DNA of 57,067 nucleotides from Nitrosomonas communis (lineage in GTDB: Bacteria > Pseudomonadota > Gammaproteobacteria > Burkholderiales > Nitrosomonadaceae), in NCBI RefSeq assembly GCF_900114745.1, contig NZ_FOUB01000023.1:1-57067 (forward strand), written 5' to 3'. The notes beneath the pieces are model-generated. The model saw only the letters and a program-made list of their open reading frames with translations. It was not told where the DNA came from and searched no databases. Positions 19,428 to 30,038 of this stretch are shown here, piece after piece. The first letter of the stretch is position 1. Every line of letters starts with the position of its first letter. A program made the position numbers and the translations under genes.

Positions 19428-20450
19428 ATGCGTGTGATTATATCCGCGATTTTACTTATATTCGCTTTTTCTGATGAGGCCGTTAAGGCAGCAGAAATTG
19501 AGCTACATCATAATGCACCCGATCGCTATATTGTTGTTCAAGGTGATACCCTATGGAGTATTGCCTCTCGTTTTTTAAAAGCTCCCTGGCAATGGCCAGA
19601 AATATGGAATCAAAATCGGGAGTCGATGAAAAATCCACATACAATTTATCCAGGCGATATCATTGTCCTCGAAAAAACAGCCAAAGGAATTCAATTAAAA
19701 CTTTCTGATGAAAAGGCGATCATAAAATTATCTCCTAAAATGCGAATAGAAAAATTAGGAGCGCATGGTATCCCAACGATTCCTGCCCACAAAATAAAAC
19801 CATTTTTGAGTCAACCATTAGTCATTGAAAAGCACGTTCTTGATAAAGCCCCCCTTATATTAGGCTCTAGTGACAACCGAGTAATATTAAGCACGGGAGA
19901 AATCATCTATGTACGGGATTTACCTCATGACAAAGGTTCCTTATGGCAAGTTTTCCGTACTAGTAAAGCATTGACAGATCCGGATGATAATAATCGCATC
20001 CTTGGGTATGAAGCAATTTATTTGGGGGATATTGAAGTAAAAAATTTTGCCACGATCAGCTCTGTATCAATAACACATTCTGTCCAAGAAATATTAAAAG
20101 GCGATCGCTTGATTCCCTCCCCTCCTGATAAAGACGTCCACTATGTGCCTCATGCACCAGATTTTGCTATCAAGGGACGTATTATCTCTGTGTATGGTGG
20201 AATAACTGAGATCGGTGAAAATGCTATTATCACGCTTAATAAAGGCACACATGACGGATTGAAGGAAGGTCATGTCCTCGCCGTTTATCGGAAAAGTGAA
20301 GTAAAATCACCTACTGGTGAAATGATAGCGTTGCCCGATGAACGCATTGGCCTAGTACTTATTTTTCGTGTATTTGATAAAGTATCTTATGCATTAATCA
20401 CTCAAAGTTCTCAAGCAATCAAAGTATTGGATGCGGTTAAAACACCCTGA
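19428..20450 (+). CDS. LysM peptidoglycan-binding domain protein
   Basis: Predicted exported protein of 340 residues. A short signal peptide (about residues 1-21, ending in AVKAAE) precedes a LysM domain at about 30-85 (YIVVQGDTLWSIASRFLKAPWQWPEIWNQN, then NPHTIYPGDIIVL). The remainder is a beta-rich region of unknown function found with this LysM type. A divisome or cell-wall role is plausible but not shown. The gene next door, dprA, is a frequent neighbour of this family. The start codon lies 5 nt after the target duplication of the preceding mobile element, and the only Shine-Dalgarno-like bases (TAGGT) fall inside that element's end. Confidence 0.85.
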   Translation: MRVIISAILLIFAFSDEAVKAAEIELHHNAPDRYIVVQGDTLWSIASRFLKAPWQWPEIWNQNRESMKNPHTIYPGDIIVLEKTAKGIQLKLSDEKAIIKLSPKMRIEKLGAHGIPTIPAHKIKPFLSQPLVIEKHVLDKAPLILGSSDNRVILSTGEIIYVRDLPHDKGSLWQVFRTSKALTDPDDNNRILGYEAIYLGDIEVKNFATISSVSITHSVQEILKGDRLIPSPPDKDVHYVPHAPDFAIKGRIISVYGGITEIGENAIITLNKGTHDGLKEGHVLAVYRKSEVKSPTGEMIALPDERIGLVLIFRVFDKVSYALITQSSQAIKVLDAVKTP

Positions 20451-20596
20451 TAAACCATATATAGAACTAAAATTGTTCGTGTCAAAATGAGTTGAAATTT
20501 TTCATAAGACTTTTTATGCAAAATAATCTTTCTTATTTCCACGATAAGTTAGATTTACTATCTTTTTTATAATCATAATAAGCATTATCCTTTACC

Positions 20597-21691
20597 ATGA
20601 AAGCTCCGCCAGATGTTGAATGCTGGCTTAATCTTATTCTAATAGATAGTTTAAGTAGCGAATCCATTCGAAAGCTACTCATTGCTTTTGGTAGTCCAAG
20701 AGATATTCTTTCAGCGGATACATATCAACTGGAACGTATCGTAAAAAAGCAAGCCGCTTATAGCATCGGCCGACGTGCAGACAAAAGTAAAGTCGATGTA
20801 GCGCTTAAATGGTTGGAAGACCCTTCTAACAATATCATTACACTTGCAGATCATGATTATCCAAAACTGCTACTTAATATTGTCGATCCTCCTCCTTTGC
20901 TTTACTTAAAGGGGCAACGCAAACTTCTCAATTCACCCGCCCTTGCTATCGTTGGGAGTCGTAATGCAACACCCCAAGGCATAGTCAATGCGAGTGCTTT
21001 CGCGGAAGCTGCAAGTAATGCTGGATTTTGCATCGTTAGTGGAATGGCACAAGGAATTGATACTGCCGCACATCAAGGTGGCTTGCGCGGGATCTCAGCG
21101 AGCATTGCTGTGGTAGGGACGGGGCTCGATATTGTTTATCCTGCAAAAAATCGAGAGCTCGCACACCTGCTGGCAAAAGAAGGCGCACTCATTTCGGAGT
21201 TTCCCCTAGGAATGCCTGCATTGGGCAGAAATTTTCCTCGTCGTAATAGAATTATCAGCGGCATGAGTCTTGGCTGTTTAGTCGTTGAAGCAACTTTGCA
21301 CAGTGGCTCACTCATCACTGCAAAACAAGCATTAGAACAGGGACGCGAGGTAATGGCCATACCCGGTTCTATACATTCACCTTTGTCAAAGGGCTGTCAT
21401 GCATTAATCAAGCAAGGGGCCAAATTGATAGAAAATATCCAGGATATTCTAGATGAGCTTAACTGCCAGACTGTGTTATCTCATGAAAATATCAACATAA
21501 CACTTGATTTTAGTGACTCACAAGGGGATTCACTATTGCTGCCCCACTTGGGCTATGACGTGATCGATATCGATACCCTATGTATGCGAAGTGGCTTGAC
21601 GGTAGAAGCAGTATCCGCCATGCTATTGACACTAGAGCTAAATGGTATGGTTGCCAGCTTACCTGGCGGCCGTTATCAAAGAGTTCGTTAA
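20597..21691 (+). CDS. dprA: DNA-processing protein DprA
   Basis: Loads RecA onto incoming single-stranded DNA during natural transformation. The 364-residue protein has an N-terminal helical region, the Rossmann-like core with AIVGSRNATPQG, SGMAQGIDTAAHQGGL, VVGTGLDIVYPAKNREL and PRRNRIISGMS, and a C-terminal winged-helix segment (about 305-364: IDTLCMRSGLTVEAVSAMLLTLELNGMVASLPGGRYQR). Intact and of normal length. With smg and topB it forms a conserved betaproteobacterial group. Confidence 0.94.
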   Translation: MKAPPDVECWLNLILIDSLSSESIRKLLIAFGSPRDILSADTYQLERIVKKQAAYSIGRRADKSKVDVALKWLEDPSNNIITLADHDYPKLLLNIVDPPPLLYLKGQRKLLNSPALAIVGSRNATPQGIVNASAFAEAASNAGFCIVSGMAQGIDTAAHQGGLRGISASIAVVGTGLDIVYPAKNRELAHLLAKEGALISEFPLGMPALGRNFPRRNRIISGMSLGCLVVEATLHSGSLITAKQALEQGREVMAIPGSIHSPLSKGCHALIKQGAKLIENIQDILDELNCQTVLSHENINITLDFSDSQGDSLLLPHLGYDVIDIDTLCMRSGLTVEAVSAMLLTLELNGMVASLPGGRYQRVR

Positions 21692-21757
21692 TGCCATTGA
21701 TAAAATCCATACAACAAAAAATCTGCTAATGTGCATCCAGCGAAAGAGAGCGTCTAT

Positions 21758-22216
21758 ATGTACGAAATTCTAATTTACTTATTCGAAAATTATTTCGAAA
21801 GAGGAGGTTGCCCAGATTCTGCAACCTTAACGCATAAATTAACTATAGCTGGCTTTGGAGAGGATGAAATTAACCAAGCACTTAATTGGTTATCAGATCT
21901 TACAAAAGGTGATAATGATCACTATCCGGCAACGCTTGCTCAAAGCAAGTCACTACGATGGTATATGCCTTCTGAAATGGAAGCAATTGATAAGGAAGGA
22001 CGTGGATTTATTCTTTTTCTTGAGCAGGCAGGTATTCTTAATCCACTACAACGAGAATTATTGATTGACCGTGTTCTTAAAATGAATGGAAATAATTCCA
22101 GTCTTGAAAAGATTAAGCTCGTCGTTTTGTTCGATCTATGGATACAAAATCAATTAACTGACCCAAATGTTCTGGAAACATTATTCATAGCGAGTAATCC
22201 GCGATACCGGCATTAA
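21758..22216 (+). CDS. smg: Smg family protein (DUF494)
   Basis: Cytoplasmic protein of unknown biochemical function, found beside dprA in many beta- and gammaproteobacteria. From the chosen ATG the 152 residues begin MYEILIYLFENYFE, the family signature, and continue with LTHKLTIAGFGEDEINQALNWL. An in-frame start at 21731 is less likely because the family begins at MYEIL and an AAAGAGAG Shine-Dalgarno-like stretch precedes 21758. It stands 66 bp after dprA. Confidence 0.9.
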   Translation: MYEILIYLFENYFERGGCPDSATLTHKLTIAGFGEDEINQALNWLSDLTKGDNDHYPATLAQSKSLRWYMPSEMEAIDKEGRGFILFLEQAGILNPLQRELLIDRVLKMNGNNSSLEKIKLVVLFDLWIQNQLTDPNVLETLFIASNPRYRH

Positions 22217-22258
22217 TTGTTGAGAAACAATTAACTCTTGTTCGAGTTTATATAAACT

Positions 22259-22296
22259 CTTTATTTTAATGGGCAATATATGCCCTTAAAATAAAG
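22259..22296. terminator. Long palindrome after smg, likely terminator
   Basis: CTTTATTTTAA at 22259-22269 pairs perfectly with TTAAAATAAAG at 22286-22296, with an inner GGGCA/TGCCC stem. It is preceded by a smaller hairpin TTAATTGTT-GAG-AAACAATTAA (22213-22233) that overlaps the smg stop. The AT-rich outer and GC-rich inner stem suggest transcription termination before topB, possibly in both directions. Confidence 0.5.
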
Positions 22297-22394
22297 GGTG
22301 CTAGGCGCACAAAATGTACCTTTGACTTTCCTCAATAATCTGAATATTCCAATCTTGTAATTGACAAAAAATATAATTATCTAGCCAAAATTTC

Positions 22395-24911
22395 ATGAGC
22401 AAAAAATTGATCATCGCTGAGAAGCCTTCCGTGGCAACAGATATTACCCGTGCATTAGGTAATTTCACTAAAGAAACTGATTATTTTGAAAGTGACGAAT
22501 ACGTTATATCATCTGCAGTTGGCCATTTGCTTGAGCTGACTGTACCGGAAGATTATGAGGTTAAGCGCGGCAAATGGAGCTTTGATCATTTACCAGTTAT
22601 CCCTCCTTATTTTGATCTTGTCCCTATCGAAAAAACAGCTAATAGATTGAAATTATTGATAAAACTTATCAAACGGAAAGATGTGGATACGCTAATCAAT
22701 GCTTGTGATGCTGGACGAGAAGGAGAATTAATTTTTCGTTATATCACGCGCTACGCGGATATAAAAAAACCCGTTAAACGTCTATGGTTGCAATCCATGA
22801 CACCTGCTGCCATTCGAGAGGCTTTCTCTAAATTACTCGATGATAGTGAAGTACAGCCATTAGCAGAAGCCGCTGTCAGTCGTTCTGAATCAGATTGGTT
22901 AGTTGGGATTAATGGTACACGTGCAATGACGGCGTTTAATTCTCAAGAAGGTGGTTTCCATAAAACCACTGTTGGACGTGTTCAGACCCCAACACTAGCC
23001 ATACTTGTTGAGCGAGAAGAAGCCATCAAAAAATTTGTGCCCAAAGATTACTGGGAGATCCACGCTATTTTTTCTAGTAACAATGATCCCTACAAAGGAA
23101 AATGGTTTGATGAAAAATTTTCAAAAGATAAGGAGAATACTGAAGCCAGAGCAGAACGCATATGGGAGAAAAATAAAGCAGAAGCGATCAAGACCAAATG
23201 TCAAGGCAAACCAGGAATAGTTAGCGAAGAAAGCAAGCCAGCAAAAGAAACCTGTCCGTTATTGTACGATCTCACAAGCTTACAACGAGATGCCAATAGT
23301 CGCTTTGGTTTTTCTGCTAAGACAACATTAGGGCTGGCGCAAGCGCTCTACGAAAAACATAAAGTATTAACCTATCCACGTACTGATTCACGCGCACTTC
23401 CAGAAGATTACATTGCGCCTGTTAAAGATACTCTGCATGCACTTGAAACCACTCAATATAGCCAATTCGCAAAGCAAATTCTGGATTCTGATTGGATAAA
23501 ACCCAATAAGCGTATTTTTAATAACACAAAAGTTTCCGATCACTTTGCCATTATTCCAACTTCACTTGAGCCAAAAAAATTAAATGATGCAGAAGCAAAG
23601 CTTTACGATCTGGTAACCAAACGTTTTCTTGCAATCTTCTATCCAGCTGCAGAATTTCTTGTGACAACTCGTATTACGCGTGTTGAAGGCGAGCCCTTTA
23701 AAACAGAGGGTAGAATTATGATTAATGCTGGATGGCAAGCCGTTTACGGCAAGTCTCTCATACAAGATGAGAATGCTGATGGCACTGTTTTACCTGCGAT
23801 CAGCGCTGATAAATCAGCTATTACTGAGGAAATCAAGGTCATTTCCAATCAAACTCGCCCACCAGCGAGATTCAATGAATCAACTCTCTTATCTGCCATG
23901 GAAGGAGCGGGAAAACTAGTTGAAGACGAAGAATTACGGGCAGCAATGAGTGCAAAAGGGCTTGGCACACCGGCAACGCGTGCAGCTATCATTGAAGGTC
24001 TCGTCTCAGAAAATTATATACAGCGCATGGGGCGAGAATTATATCCAACTGCCAAAGCATTTTCGCTTGTTACCTTATTGCGCGGATTAAAAATACCAGA
24101 GTTGATCTCTCCAGAATTAACAGGTGATTGGGAATTTAAATTACGCCAGATCGAGCAAGGTAAACTAAAACGTGAAGCATTCATGGCTAAAATTGCTGAC
24201 ATGACGAAACATATTGTCGAGCAAGCGAAAAATCATCGTGGGAAAACGATCAGTGGCGATTTTGCTATACTCAAAGTTCCATGCCCAAAATGCGGAGGAG
24301 TTATACACGAAACATACAAGAAATTTCAATGCCAACAGTGTGATTTTGCTCTATGGAAAATTCTGGCTGGACGGCAATTTGAAATAGAAGAAATGGAAAT
24401 ACTGATTTCAAAAGGTGAAATTGGTCCATTGCAAGGGTTTCGCAGCAAAATGGGACGCTTATTTAACGCTATCATTAAGCTTACTGATACCTTCGAGATG
24501 AAATTCGAGTTTGGTAGCAATGAGATGGAAGAAGCTGATGCAATTGATTTTTCCCACCAACACCCTCTCGGCAAGTGCCCCAAATGCAGCAATCCTGTCT
24601 ATGAGCACGGATTATATTATGTCTGCGAAAAGGCAGTGGGTGCAACTCACACATGCGACTTTAAAACCGGAAAAATTATTCTCAACCGAGCTATCGAACA
24701 GGAGCAAATCGTTAAATTGCTACAGACAGGGAAAACTAATTTATTAACTAAATTTATTTCCAAGAAAGGACGACCATTCTCGGCTTATTTAGTAATCGGA
24801 AAGGATGGTAAAATAGAGTTTGAATTTGAGCAGAAGGCTTCAAAAGAAAAAATAGAAAATACAAATGAAGTTAAAGTATCATCGTCTTTAAGCAAGAAAA
24901 AACGTGCGTAA
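22395..24911 (+). CDS. topB: DNA topoisomerase III
   Basis: Type IA topoisomerase of 838 residues that relaxes and decatenates DNA. The Toprim domain is at the start (LIIAEKPSVATDI, then ACDAGREGELIFRY). The catalytic Tyr is about Y327 in KVLTYPRTDSRALP. The TopB-type decatenation region is followed by C-terminal zinc-finger-like pairs: CPKCGGVIHE with CQQC, and CPKCSNP with a later C. The C-terminus is longer than E. coli TopB, with repeated topo C-terminal modules and a basic tail. It follows dprA-smg on the same strand. Confidence 0.93.
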   Translation: MSKKLIIAEKPSVATDITRALGNFTKETDYFESDEYVISSAVGHLLELTVPEDYEVKRGKWSFDHLPVIPPYFDLVPIEKTANRLKLLIKLIKRKDVDTLINACDAGREGELIFRYITRYADIKKPVKRLWLQSMTPAAIREAFSKLLDDSEVQPLAEAAVSRSESDWLVGINGTRAMTAFNSQEGGFHKTTVGRVQTPTLAILVEREEAIKKFVPKDYWEIHAIFSSNNDPYKGKWFDEKFSKDKENTEARAERIWEKNKAEAIKTKCQGKPGIVSEESKPAKETCPLLYDLTSLQRDANSRFGFSAKTTLGLAQALYEKHKVLTYPRTDSRALPEDYIAPVKDTLHALETTQYSQFAKQILDSDWIKPNKRIFNNTKVSDHFAIIPTSLEPKKLNDAEAKLYDLVTKRFLAIFYPAAEFLVTTRITRVEGEPFKTEGRIMINAGWQAVYGKSLIQDENADGTVLPAISADKSAITEEIKVISNQTRPPARFNESTLLSAMEGAGKLVEDEELRAAMSAKGLGTPATRAAIIEGLVSENYIQRMGRELYPTAKAFSLVTLLRGLKIPELISPELTGDWEFKLRQIEQGKLKREAFMAKIADMTKHIVEQAKNHRGKTISGDFAILKVPCPKCGGVIHETYKKFQCQQCDFALWKILAGRQFEIEEMEILISKGEIGPLQGFRSKMGRLFNAIIKLTDTFEMKFEFGSNEMEEADAIDFSHQHPLGKCPKCSNPVYEHGLYYVCEKAVGATHTCDFKTGKIILNRAIEQEQIVKLLQTGKTNLLTKFISKKGRPFSAYLVIGKDGKIEFEFEQKASKEKIENTNEVKVSSSLSKKKRA

Positions 24912-25067
24912 GAATCTAACTGCACGCTCATAAGACTTATTACCTCTCACATTTTATCTTTTACTATTTCTTTATTTCTCAAAATAAATAAGTGAATACT
25001 ATAATGAAATTTACTTTCAATTACAGTATTCACACCCTGTAGCCTTGATAGCCTTTTTGAGGCTCAA

Positions 25068-25316
25068 TTAACCATAAACATTAATAATATACTTAGCAAT
25101 TCCAGATGTTGCAGCAATAAGAATGGCCAATCCTCCAACTACCGCTATTCCTTCTATAAAAAAGGAAAAGAGTGCTTCGCGCGTGGTCTTAAACTCTTCT
25201 TCACCATCTTTATTACGTCGACGATCTTTCCGATCTTTTATCCAGAGCTGGATTGCAATAACAAACGGAATAGCCAGTACAGAAATAAGTAGTGAATTTA
25301 AAGAATCATCTTCCAT
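25068..25316 (-). CDS. Small two-helix membrane protein, unknown
   Basis: The 82-residue product is not recognised. It has a hydrophobic segment at about 8-25 (LLISVLAIPFVIAIQLWI), a highly charged loop (KDRKDRRRNKDGEEE) and a second hydrophobic segment at about 52-77 (FFIEGIAVVGGLAILIAATSGIAKYI), so it is probably an inner-membrane hairpin protein. It is convergent with topB and divergent from aroA. The 230 bp between it and aroA hold no other gene that I can see. Confidence 0.6.
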   Translation of the reverse strand: MEDDSLNSLLISVLAIPFVIAIQLWIKDRKDRRRNKDGEEEFKTTREALFSFFIEGIAVVGGLAILIAATSGIAKYIINVYG

Positions 25317-25546
25317 TGCTCAGTCCCATTAATCTATCAACTATAATTTAATTAAATATGAATCCTAGCTATTGAGTTTTTAGCTAGTAATATCCCAATA
25401 AAATTAGTTATTATAGCAGGCACTACAAATTTACGTTCTGCTTCTATATCATATCTTTTGTTTATATCTAAACTAACCTGTCAATCTAATCTGCCATTAT
25501 AAAAAAGACATGAAGACCTATAGCATATTTACTTTCCTAGAAATTT

Positions 25547-26848
25547 ATGGACTGGCTTGATCTTCCTGCTGCTAATGCTGCACGTGGCTTCATTGAACTG
25601 CCAGGTTCCAAAAGCATCTCCAATCGGATCCTTTTACTCGCTGCATTAGCAAACGGTAAAACCCTCGTTCGGAATCTGCTGATTTCTGATGATACGGCAC
25701 AAATGCTGAATGCACTTGAAACGCTCGGTATTAAAATCAATCAAATTAGTAAAAATGATTACAGCGTGGAAGGTGCTAAAGGGAAATTCCCAGTCAAACA
25801 AGCTGATCTATTTCTGGGTAATGCTGGTACTGCTTTTCGCCCTCTCGTGGCTGTGCTTGCCATAATGGGCGGTCATTATCGATTATCTGGCGTAGCCCGC
25901 ATGCATGAACGCCCTATTGCTGATTTGGTAAATGCTCTACGTCAATTAAATGCCAATATTGCTTATCTTGGAAATGAAGGTTTTCCTCCCTTAGAGATCA
26001 AGCCTGCTGAGCTACAAACCAAAGCCATTTCTATCAAGGGAGATGTTTCGAGTCAATTTCTCAGTGGACTCTTAATGGCATTACCCTTAACAGATAAAAC
26101 TACCACAATTATCGTTAATGGCATGCTTATTTCAAGACCTTATGTTGAACTTACTCTGGCTCAAATGGCACGATTTGGTGTCCAAGTTATACAAAAAAAT
26201 TGGCAACACTTTACAGTACCTGCCCCACAAACTTACAAGAGTCCAGGTGAAATAATTGTAGAAGGAGATGCTTCCTCAGCATCCTACTTTTTGGCTGCTG
26301 GAGCTATTGGTGGAGGGCCGGTACGCGTTGAAGGTGTTGGTATAGAGAGTTTACAAGGCGATATTCATTTTGCTGATGCGTTAGAAAAAATGGGCGCTCA
26401 TATCAGAAAAGGGAAAAATTGGATTGAGTCTTCTTCGCCAATTAGCGACACTTCTCGTCAGTCTCTGCAAGCTATTGATCTCGACTGCAATCATATTCCC
26501 GATGCAGCCATGACATTAGCCACAACGGCTTTATTTGCAAAAGGAACGACTACACTCAGAAATATCGCGAGTTGGCGGGTCAAGGAAACTGACCGTATTT
26601 CAGCAATGGCAAAGGAATTGCGTAAAGTTGGCGCTCTGGTTGAGGAAGGGAAGGATTTTATACGAATTACACCACCTGCTACCGCATTGACTCCTCATGC
26701 AATTATCGATACCTACGATGATCATAGGATGGCGATGTGTTTCTCACTTGTATCTCTAGGTGTCCCTCTACGCATCAATGATCCCGGTTGTGTCGCTAAG
26801 ACCTTCCCAGATTATTTTAAAAAATTTGCAATGATTGTGCATTCCTGA
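25547..26848 (+). CDS. aroA: 3-phosphoshikimate 1-carboxyvinyltransferase (EPSP synthase)
   Basis: Sixth step of the shikimate pathway, joining phosphoenolpyruvate and shikimate 3-phosphate. The 433 residues include the N-terminal [20 protein letters not shown], the glycine loop [12 protein letters not shown] (family LGNAGTAMRPL), the arginine-containing [41 protein letters not shown] and [10 protein letters not shown]. It appears to be a class I-like enzyme. It lies 37 bp upstream of cmk. Confidence 0.95.
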   Translation: MDWLDLPAANAARGFIELPGSKSISNRILLLAALANGKTLVRNLLISDDTAQMLNALETLGIKINQISKNDYSVEGAKGKFPVKQADLFLGNAGTAFRPLVAVLAIMGGHYRLSGVARMHERPIADLVNALRQLNANIAYLGNEGFPPLEIKPAELQTKAISIKGDVSSQFLSGLLMALPLTDKTTTIIVNGMLISRPYVELTLAQMARFGVQVIQKNWQHFTVPAPQTYKSPGEIIVEGDASSASYFLAAGAIGGGPVRVEGVGIESLQGDIHFADALEKMGAHIRKGKNWIESSSPISDTSRQSLQAIDLDCNHIPDAAMTLATTALFAKGTTTLRNIASWRVKETDRISAMAKELRKVGALVEEGKDFIRITPPATALTPHAIIDTYDDHRMAMCFSLVSLGVPLRINDPGCVAKTFPDYFKKFAMIVHS

Positions 26849-26885
26849 CACTACCAATCTTCATATTTTTACTTAAGAGGTTTTT

Positions 26886-27557
26886 ATGGAAAGTGGCACT
26901 ATTCCAGTCATTACTATTGATGGTCCTTCAGCTTCTGGAAAAGGCACAGTCGCACAAATTGTTGCCCGAAGACTTGCATATCATTATCTTGACAGTGGCG
27001 CACTTTATCGTCTAGTGGCGTTGGTAGCAATACGATCAAATACTGATTGTGCTAATGAGTCAGCCATAACAAATCTTGCTTTACATTTAGATGTAAATTT
27101 CGATGGCTCATCTGTTCGATTAAATGGAGAAGATGTCTCAGATGCGTTACGTAGCGAACAATGCAGTAAACTGGCCTCTATAATTGCTGGCCAATCTGCA
27201 GTAAGAGCAGCATTACTGCAGCGTCAACGTGCATTTCGCCAATCACCTGGACTAGTAACAGATGGCAGAGATATGGGGTCAGCTGTGTTTCCAGATGCTT
27301 CTCTTAAAATTTTTCTTACTGCTAGCGCTGAAGAGCGAGCACGACGACGTTATAAGCAGTTGATAGAGAAAGGAATAAATGCTAACATGCAGTCCATATT
27401 GCAGGATATTTATGAACGCGATACGCGTGATAGCAATCGCGATATTTCTCCTCTAAGGCAAGAAGTAGATGCAAAATTGTTAGATACGACTTTCCTCAGT
27501 ATTGAGGATGCTGTTAATGAAGTACTGCGGTTGCACAATGCGGTCTGCAAGAACTAA
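26886..27557 (+). CDS. cmk: Cytidylate kinase
   Basis: Phosphorylates CMP and dCMP with ATP. The 223-residue protein has the P-loop IDGPSASGKGTVAQ (about residues 11-24), the substrate motif YLDSGALYR, TDGRDMGSAVFPDA and the LID-region RARRRYKQL, ending near DTTFLSIEDAVNEVL. A Shine-Dalgarno AAGAGG lies upstream of the ATG. It sits between aroA and rpsA, the usual arrangement. Confidence 0.95.
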   Translation: MESGTIPVITIDGPSASGKGTVAQIVARRLAYHYLDSGALYRLVALVAIRSNTDCANESAITNLALHLDVNFDGSSVRLNGEDVSDALRSEQCSKLASIIAGQSAVRAALLQRQRAFRQSPGLVTDGRDMGSAVFPDASLKIFLTASAEERARRRYKQLIEKGINANMQSILQDIYERDTRDSNRDISPLRQEVDAKLLDTTFLSIEDAVNEVLRLHNAVCKN

Positions 27558-27685
27558 ATTTAATGAGAAGAGGTTTTATTTTTTAAATAAGACCATATCT
27601 TATAATTCAAGTAATTTTTGATTAACTTTTAACTAACTAACCATCTCATTTATGGGATGAAATTAAAATCGGGTATTTTTCTATA

Positions 27686-29404
27686 ATGATTATTGCTTCC
27701 AACGTAACTCCTTCCTCAGAAAATTTTGCCAAACTCTTCGAAGAAAGCCTTACACGTAAAGAAATGCGTGTGGGCGAGGTAATTACCGCAGAAGTTGTGC
27801 GAATTGACTATAATTTTGTAGTGGTCAATGCAGGCCTCAAATCCGAAAGTTATATTCCGATTGAGGAATTTAAAAATGACAGAGGCGAGATTGAGGTTAA
27901 AGTAGGAGATTTTGTCAGTGTTGCTATTGATGCGCTCGAGGATGGTTTTGGTGAAACGCGCTTGTCCAGAGACAAAGCTAGACGATTAAATGCTTGGCAT
28001 GACCTGGAAGAAGCTATGGAAAAAGGTACTATAGTAAATGGCATGGTCAATGGTAAGGTAAAGGGTGGATTAACTGCCATGGTCAACGGTATTCGTGCAT
28101 TTTTACCTGGTTCATTAGTAGATATCCGACCCGTCAAGGACACTACTCCTTATGAAAATAAGGAAATGGAATTTAAAGTCATTAAGCTCGACCGTAAACG
28201 CAATAATGTTGTTATATCTCGACGCGCAGTACTAGAAGAAACTCAAGGCGCTGATCGAGAATCTTTATTGGCAAACTTGCAAGAAGGCGCTATCGTGCAT
28301 GGTATTGTCAAAAATATTACTGATTATGGGGCGTTTGTTGATTTAGGCGGAATAGACGGACTCCTTCATATCACAGATTTAGCTTGGCGTCGTGTAAAAC
28401 ATCCCTCAGAGATCATTAATGTCGGTGACGAAGTAACAGCCAAGGTACTTAAATTTGATCAAGAAAAAAATCGTGTTTCCTTAGGCATGAAGCAATTAAC
28501 CGAAGATCCATGGGTAGGTCTCTCAAGACGCTATCCTCCGGGCACACGCCTTTTTGGTAAAGTAACTAATCTCACAGACTACGGTGCCTTTGTAGAAATT
28601 GAACAGGGAATTGAAGGTTTAGTGCATGTTTCTGAAATGGATTGGACCAACAAAAATGTCTATCCTTCGAAAATAGTACAATTAGGTGATGAAGTTGAGG
28701 TCATGATTATTGAGATAGACGAGGAGCGCCGTCGCATCTCTCTTGGAATGAAACAATGCAAACCTAATCCATGGGAAGAATTTGCAATGTCTCATGAAAA
28801 AAGTGATAAGGTCAAGGGTCAAATAAAATCTATCACTGATTTTGGGGTATTCATCGGCTTACCCGGCAATATTGACGGCCTAGTTCATTTATCTGATCTC
28901 TCTTGGACTCAGCCAGGTGAAGAAGCCATATTGAATTATAAAAAAGGCGACGAGGTAGAAGCTGTTGTATTATCTATTGATGTTGAGAAAGAACGTATTT
29001 CCCTGGGAATAAAACAGTTAGAAGGAGATCCTTTTACTATATTTGTCGCAGCACACGATAAAAATAGTATTGTCAAAGGTACTGTAAAATCAATCGATGC
29101 CAAAGGTGCAGTCATCGCTTTAACTGACGAAGTAGAAGGCTATTTGCGTTCTTCTGAAGTATCTCGTGACAAAATTGAAGATATACGGACCCTGCTCAAA
29201 GAAGGGGATCAGATTGAAGCGATGATCATCAATATTGATCGTAAAAATCGTAATATCAATCTTTCCATAAAAGCAAAAGATCAATATGAAGAAAATAGTG
29301 CATTACAGATGGTGACTACCAAAACTCCTGCCAGTACAGGCACTACCAATCTGGGAGCATTGCTCAAAGCTAAAATGGATAGCAAAAACTCTGAAGAACA
29401 ATAA
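27686..29404 (+). CDS. rpsA: 30S ribosomal protein S1
   Basis: RNA-binding ribosomal protein that helps recruit mRNA. The 572 residues hold six S1 (OB-fold) repeats; the central ones show the pattern [24 protein letters not shown] (near 210) and [24 protein letters not shown] (near 295). The start [22 protein letters not shown] fits the betaproteobacterial form. Full length. The 128-bp leader after cmk is AT-rich and may carry its own promoter. ihfB follows after 9 bp. Confidence 0.96.
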   Translation: MIIASNVTPSSENFAKLFEESLTRKEMRVGEVITAEVVRIDYNFVVVNAGLKSESYIPIEEFKNDRGEIEVKVGDFVSVAIDALEDGFGETRLSRDKARRLNAWHDLEEAMEKGTIVNGMVNGKVKGGLTAMVNGIRAFLPGSLVDIRPVKDTTPYENKEMEFKVIKLDRKRNNVVISRRAVLEETQGADRESLLANLQEGAIVHGIVKNITDYGAFVDLGGIDGLLHITDLAWRRVKHPSEIINVGDEVTAKVLKFDQEKNRVSLGMKQLTEDPWVGLSRRYPPGTRLFGKVTNLTDYGAFVEIEQGIEGLVHVSEMDWTNKNVYPSKIVQLGDEVEVMIIEIDEERRRISLGMKQCKPNPWEEFAMSHEKSDKVKGQIKSITDFGVFIGLPGNIDGLVHLSDLSWTQPGEEAILNYKKGDEVEAVVLSIDVEKERISLGIKQLEGDPFTIFVAAHDKNSIVKGTVKSIDAKGAVIALTDEVEGYLRSSEVSRDKIEDIRTLLKEGDQIEAMIINIDRKNRNINLSIKAKDQYEENSALQMVTTKTPASTGTTNLGALLKAKMDSKNSEEQ

Positions 29405-29413
29405 AGGACATCG

Positions 29414-29710
29414 ATGACGAAATCTGAATTGATTTCCAAGCTTGCTGCTCGATACCCTCAGCTCTTGGCAAAAGATACTGAGTTAGCTGTCAAAATGATA
29501 CTTGATGCGATGGCTAATAGCCTCTCTAGAGGGGAGCGTATCGAAATTCGCGGTTTTGGCAGTTTTGATTTAAATTACAGGCCAGCTCGTATTGGCCGCA
29601 ATCCAAAATCAGGAGAGAAGGTTCATGTACCTGAAAAGTATGTTCCACATTTTAAAGCAGGAAAGAAAATGCGGGAACGCGTTGATTTTAAAACAAAAGA
29701 TCGATCATAA
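29414..29710 (+). CDS. ihfB: Integration host factor subunit beta
   Basis: DNA-bending protein that pairs with IhfA. The 98 residues have the HU/IHF fold signature: [43 protein letters not shown] (beta arm with the intercalating Pro) and [13 protein letters not shown]. An AAGGA Shine-Dalgarno overlaps the end of rpsA. The rpsA-ihfB order is conserved. Confidence 0.95.
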   Translation: MTKSELISKLAARYPQLLAKDTELAVKMILDAMANSLSRGERIEIRGFGSFDLNYRPARIGRNPKSGEKVHVPEKYVPHFKAGKKMRERVDFKTKDRS

Positions 29711-29731
29711 TAAATCCATTTAAAATGCAGA

Positions 29732-29790
29732 GGATGCTCTTTTTGAACTAATAGTAAAGCAATTATTGCTCGAAGAGAGCATCTTTATAT
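29732..29790 (+). terminator. Probable terminator or attenuator after ihfB
   Basis: GATGCTCT (29732-29739) pairs with AGAGCATC (29776-29783) across a 36-nt loop and is followed by TTTATATTTT. It lies between ihfB and the small lapA gene. It may end the rpsA-ihfB transcript or attenuate expression of lapA-pyrF. Confidence 0.5.
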
Positions 29791-29798
29791 TTTATATA

Positions 29799-30020
29799 AT
29801 GTTAAAGCTTATGTATTTTTTTATTTGGCTTTTAAATATAATAGTTTTTTTATTCCTACTTAGCTTTGCTGCAAAAAATACTGAAATAATAACTATTCAT
29901 TATTATTCTGGTTTTGAATGGCAAGCTCCACTAATTGTAGTTTTATTAGCATTTTTTGCATCAGGTATTATTTTGGGATATTTCTTTTGCTTAATCAAAA
30001 GATTAAGCAAAAAATTATAA
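29799..30020 (+). CDS. lapA: LapA family inner-membrane protein (DUF1049)
   Basis: Small membrane protein of 73 residues from the chosen ATG (MLKLMYFF), related to LapA, which with LapB controls LpxC turnover and lipopolysaccharide assembly. It has two hydrophobic segments (about 5-23 and 43-64) joined by a short polar stretch containing the typical KNTEIITIHYY pattern, and a basic tail. An in-frame start at 29766 lies within the upstream hairpin and is disfavoured. A lapB gene, the usual next gene, is absent here; pyrF follows directly. Confidence 0.75.
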   Translation: MLKLMYFFIWLLNIIVFLFLLSFAAKNTEIITIHYYSGFEWQAPLIVVLLAFFASGIILGYFFCLIKRLSKKL

Positions 30021-30038
30021 TGCCCCTAATGTGACTAC

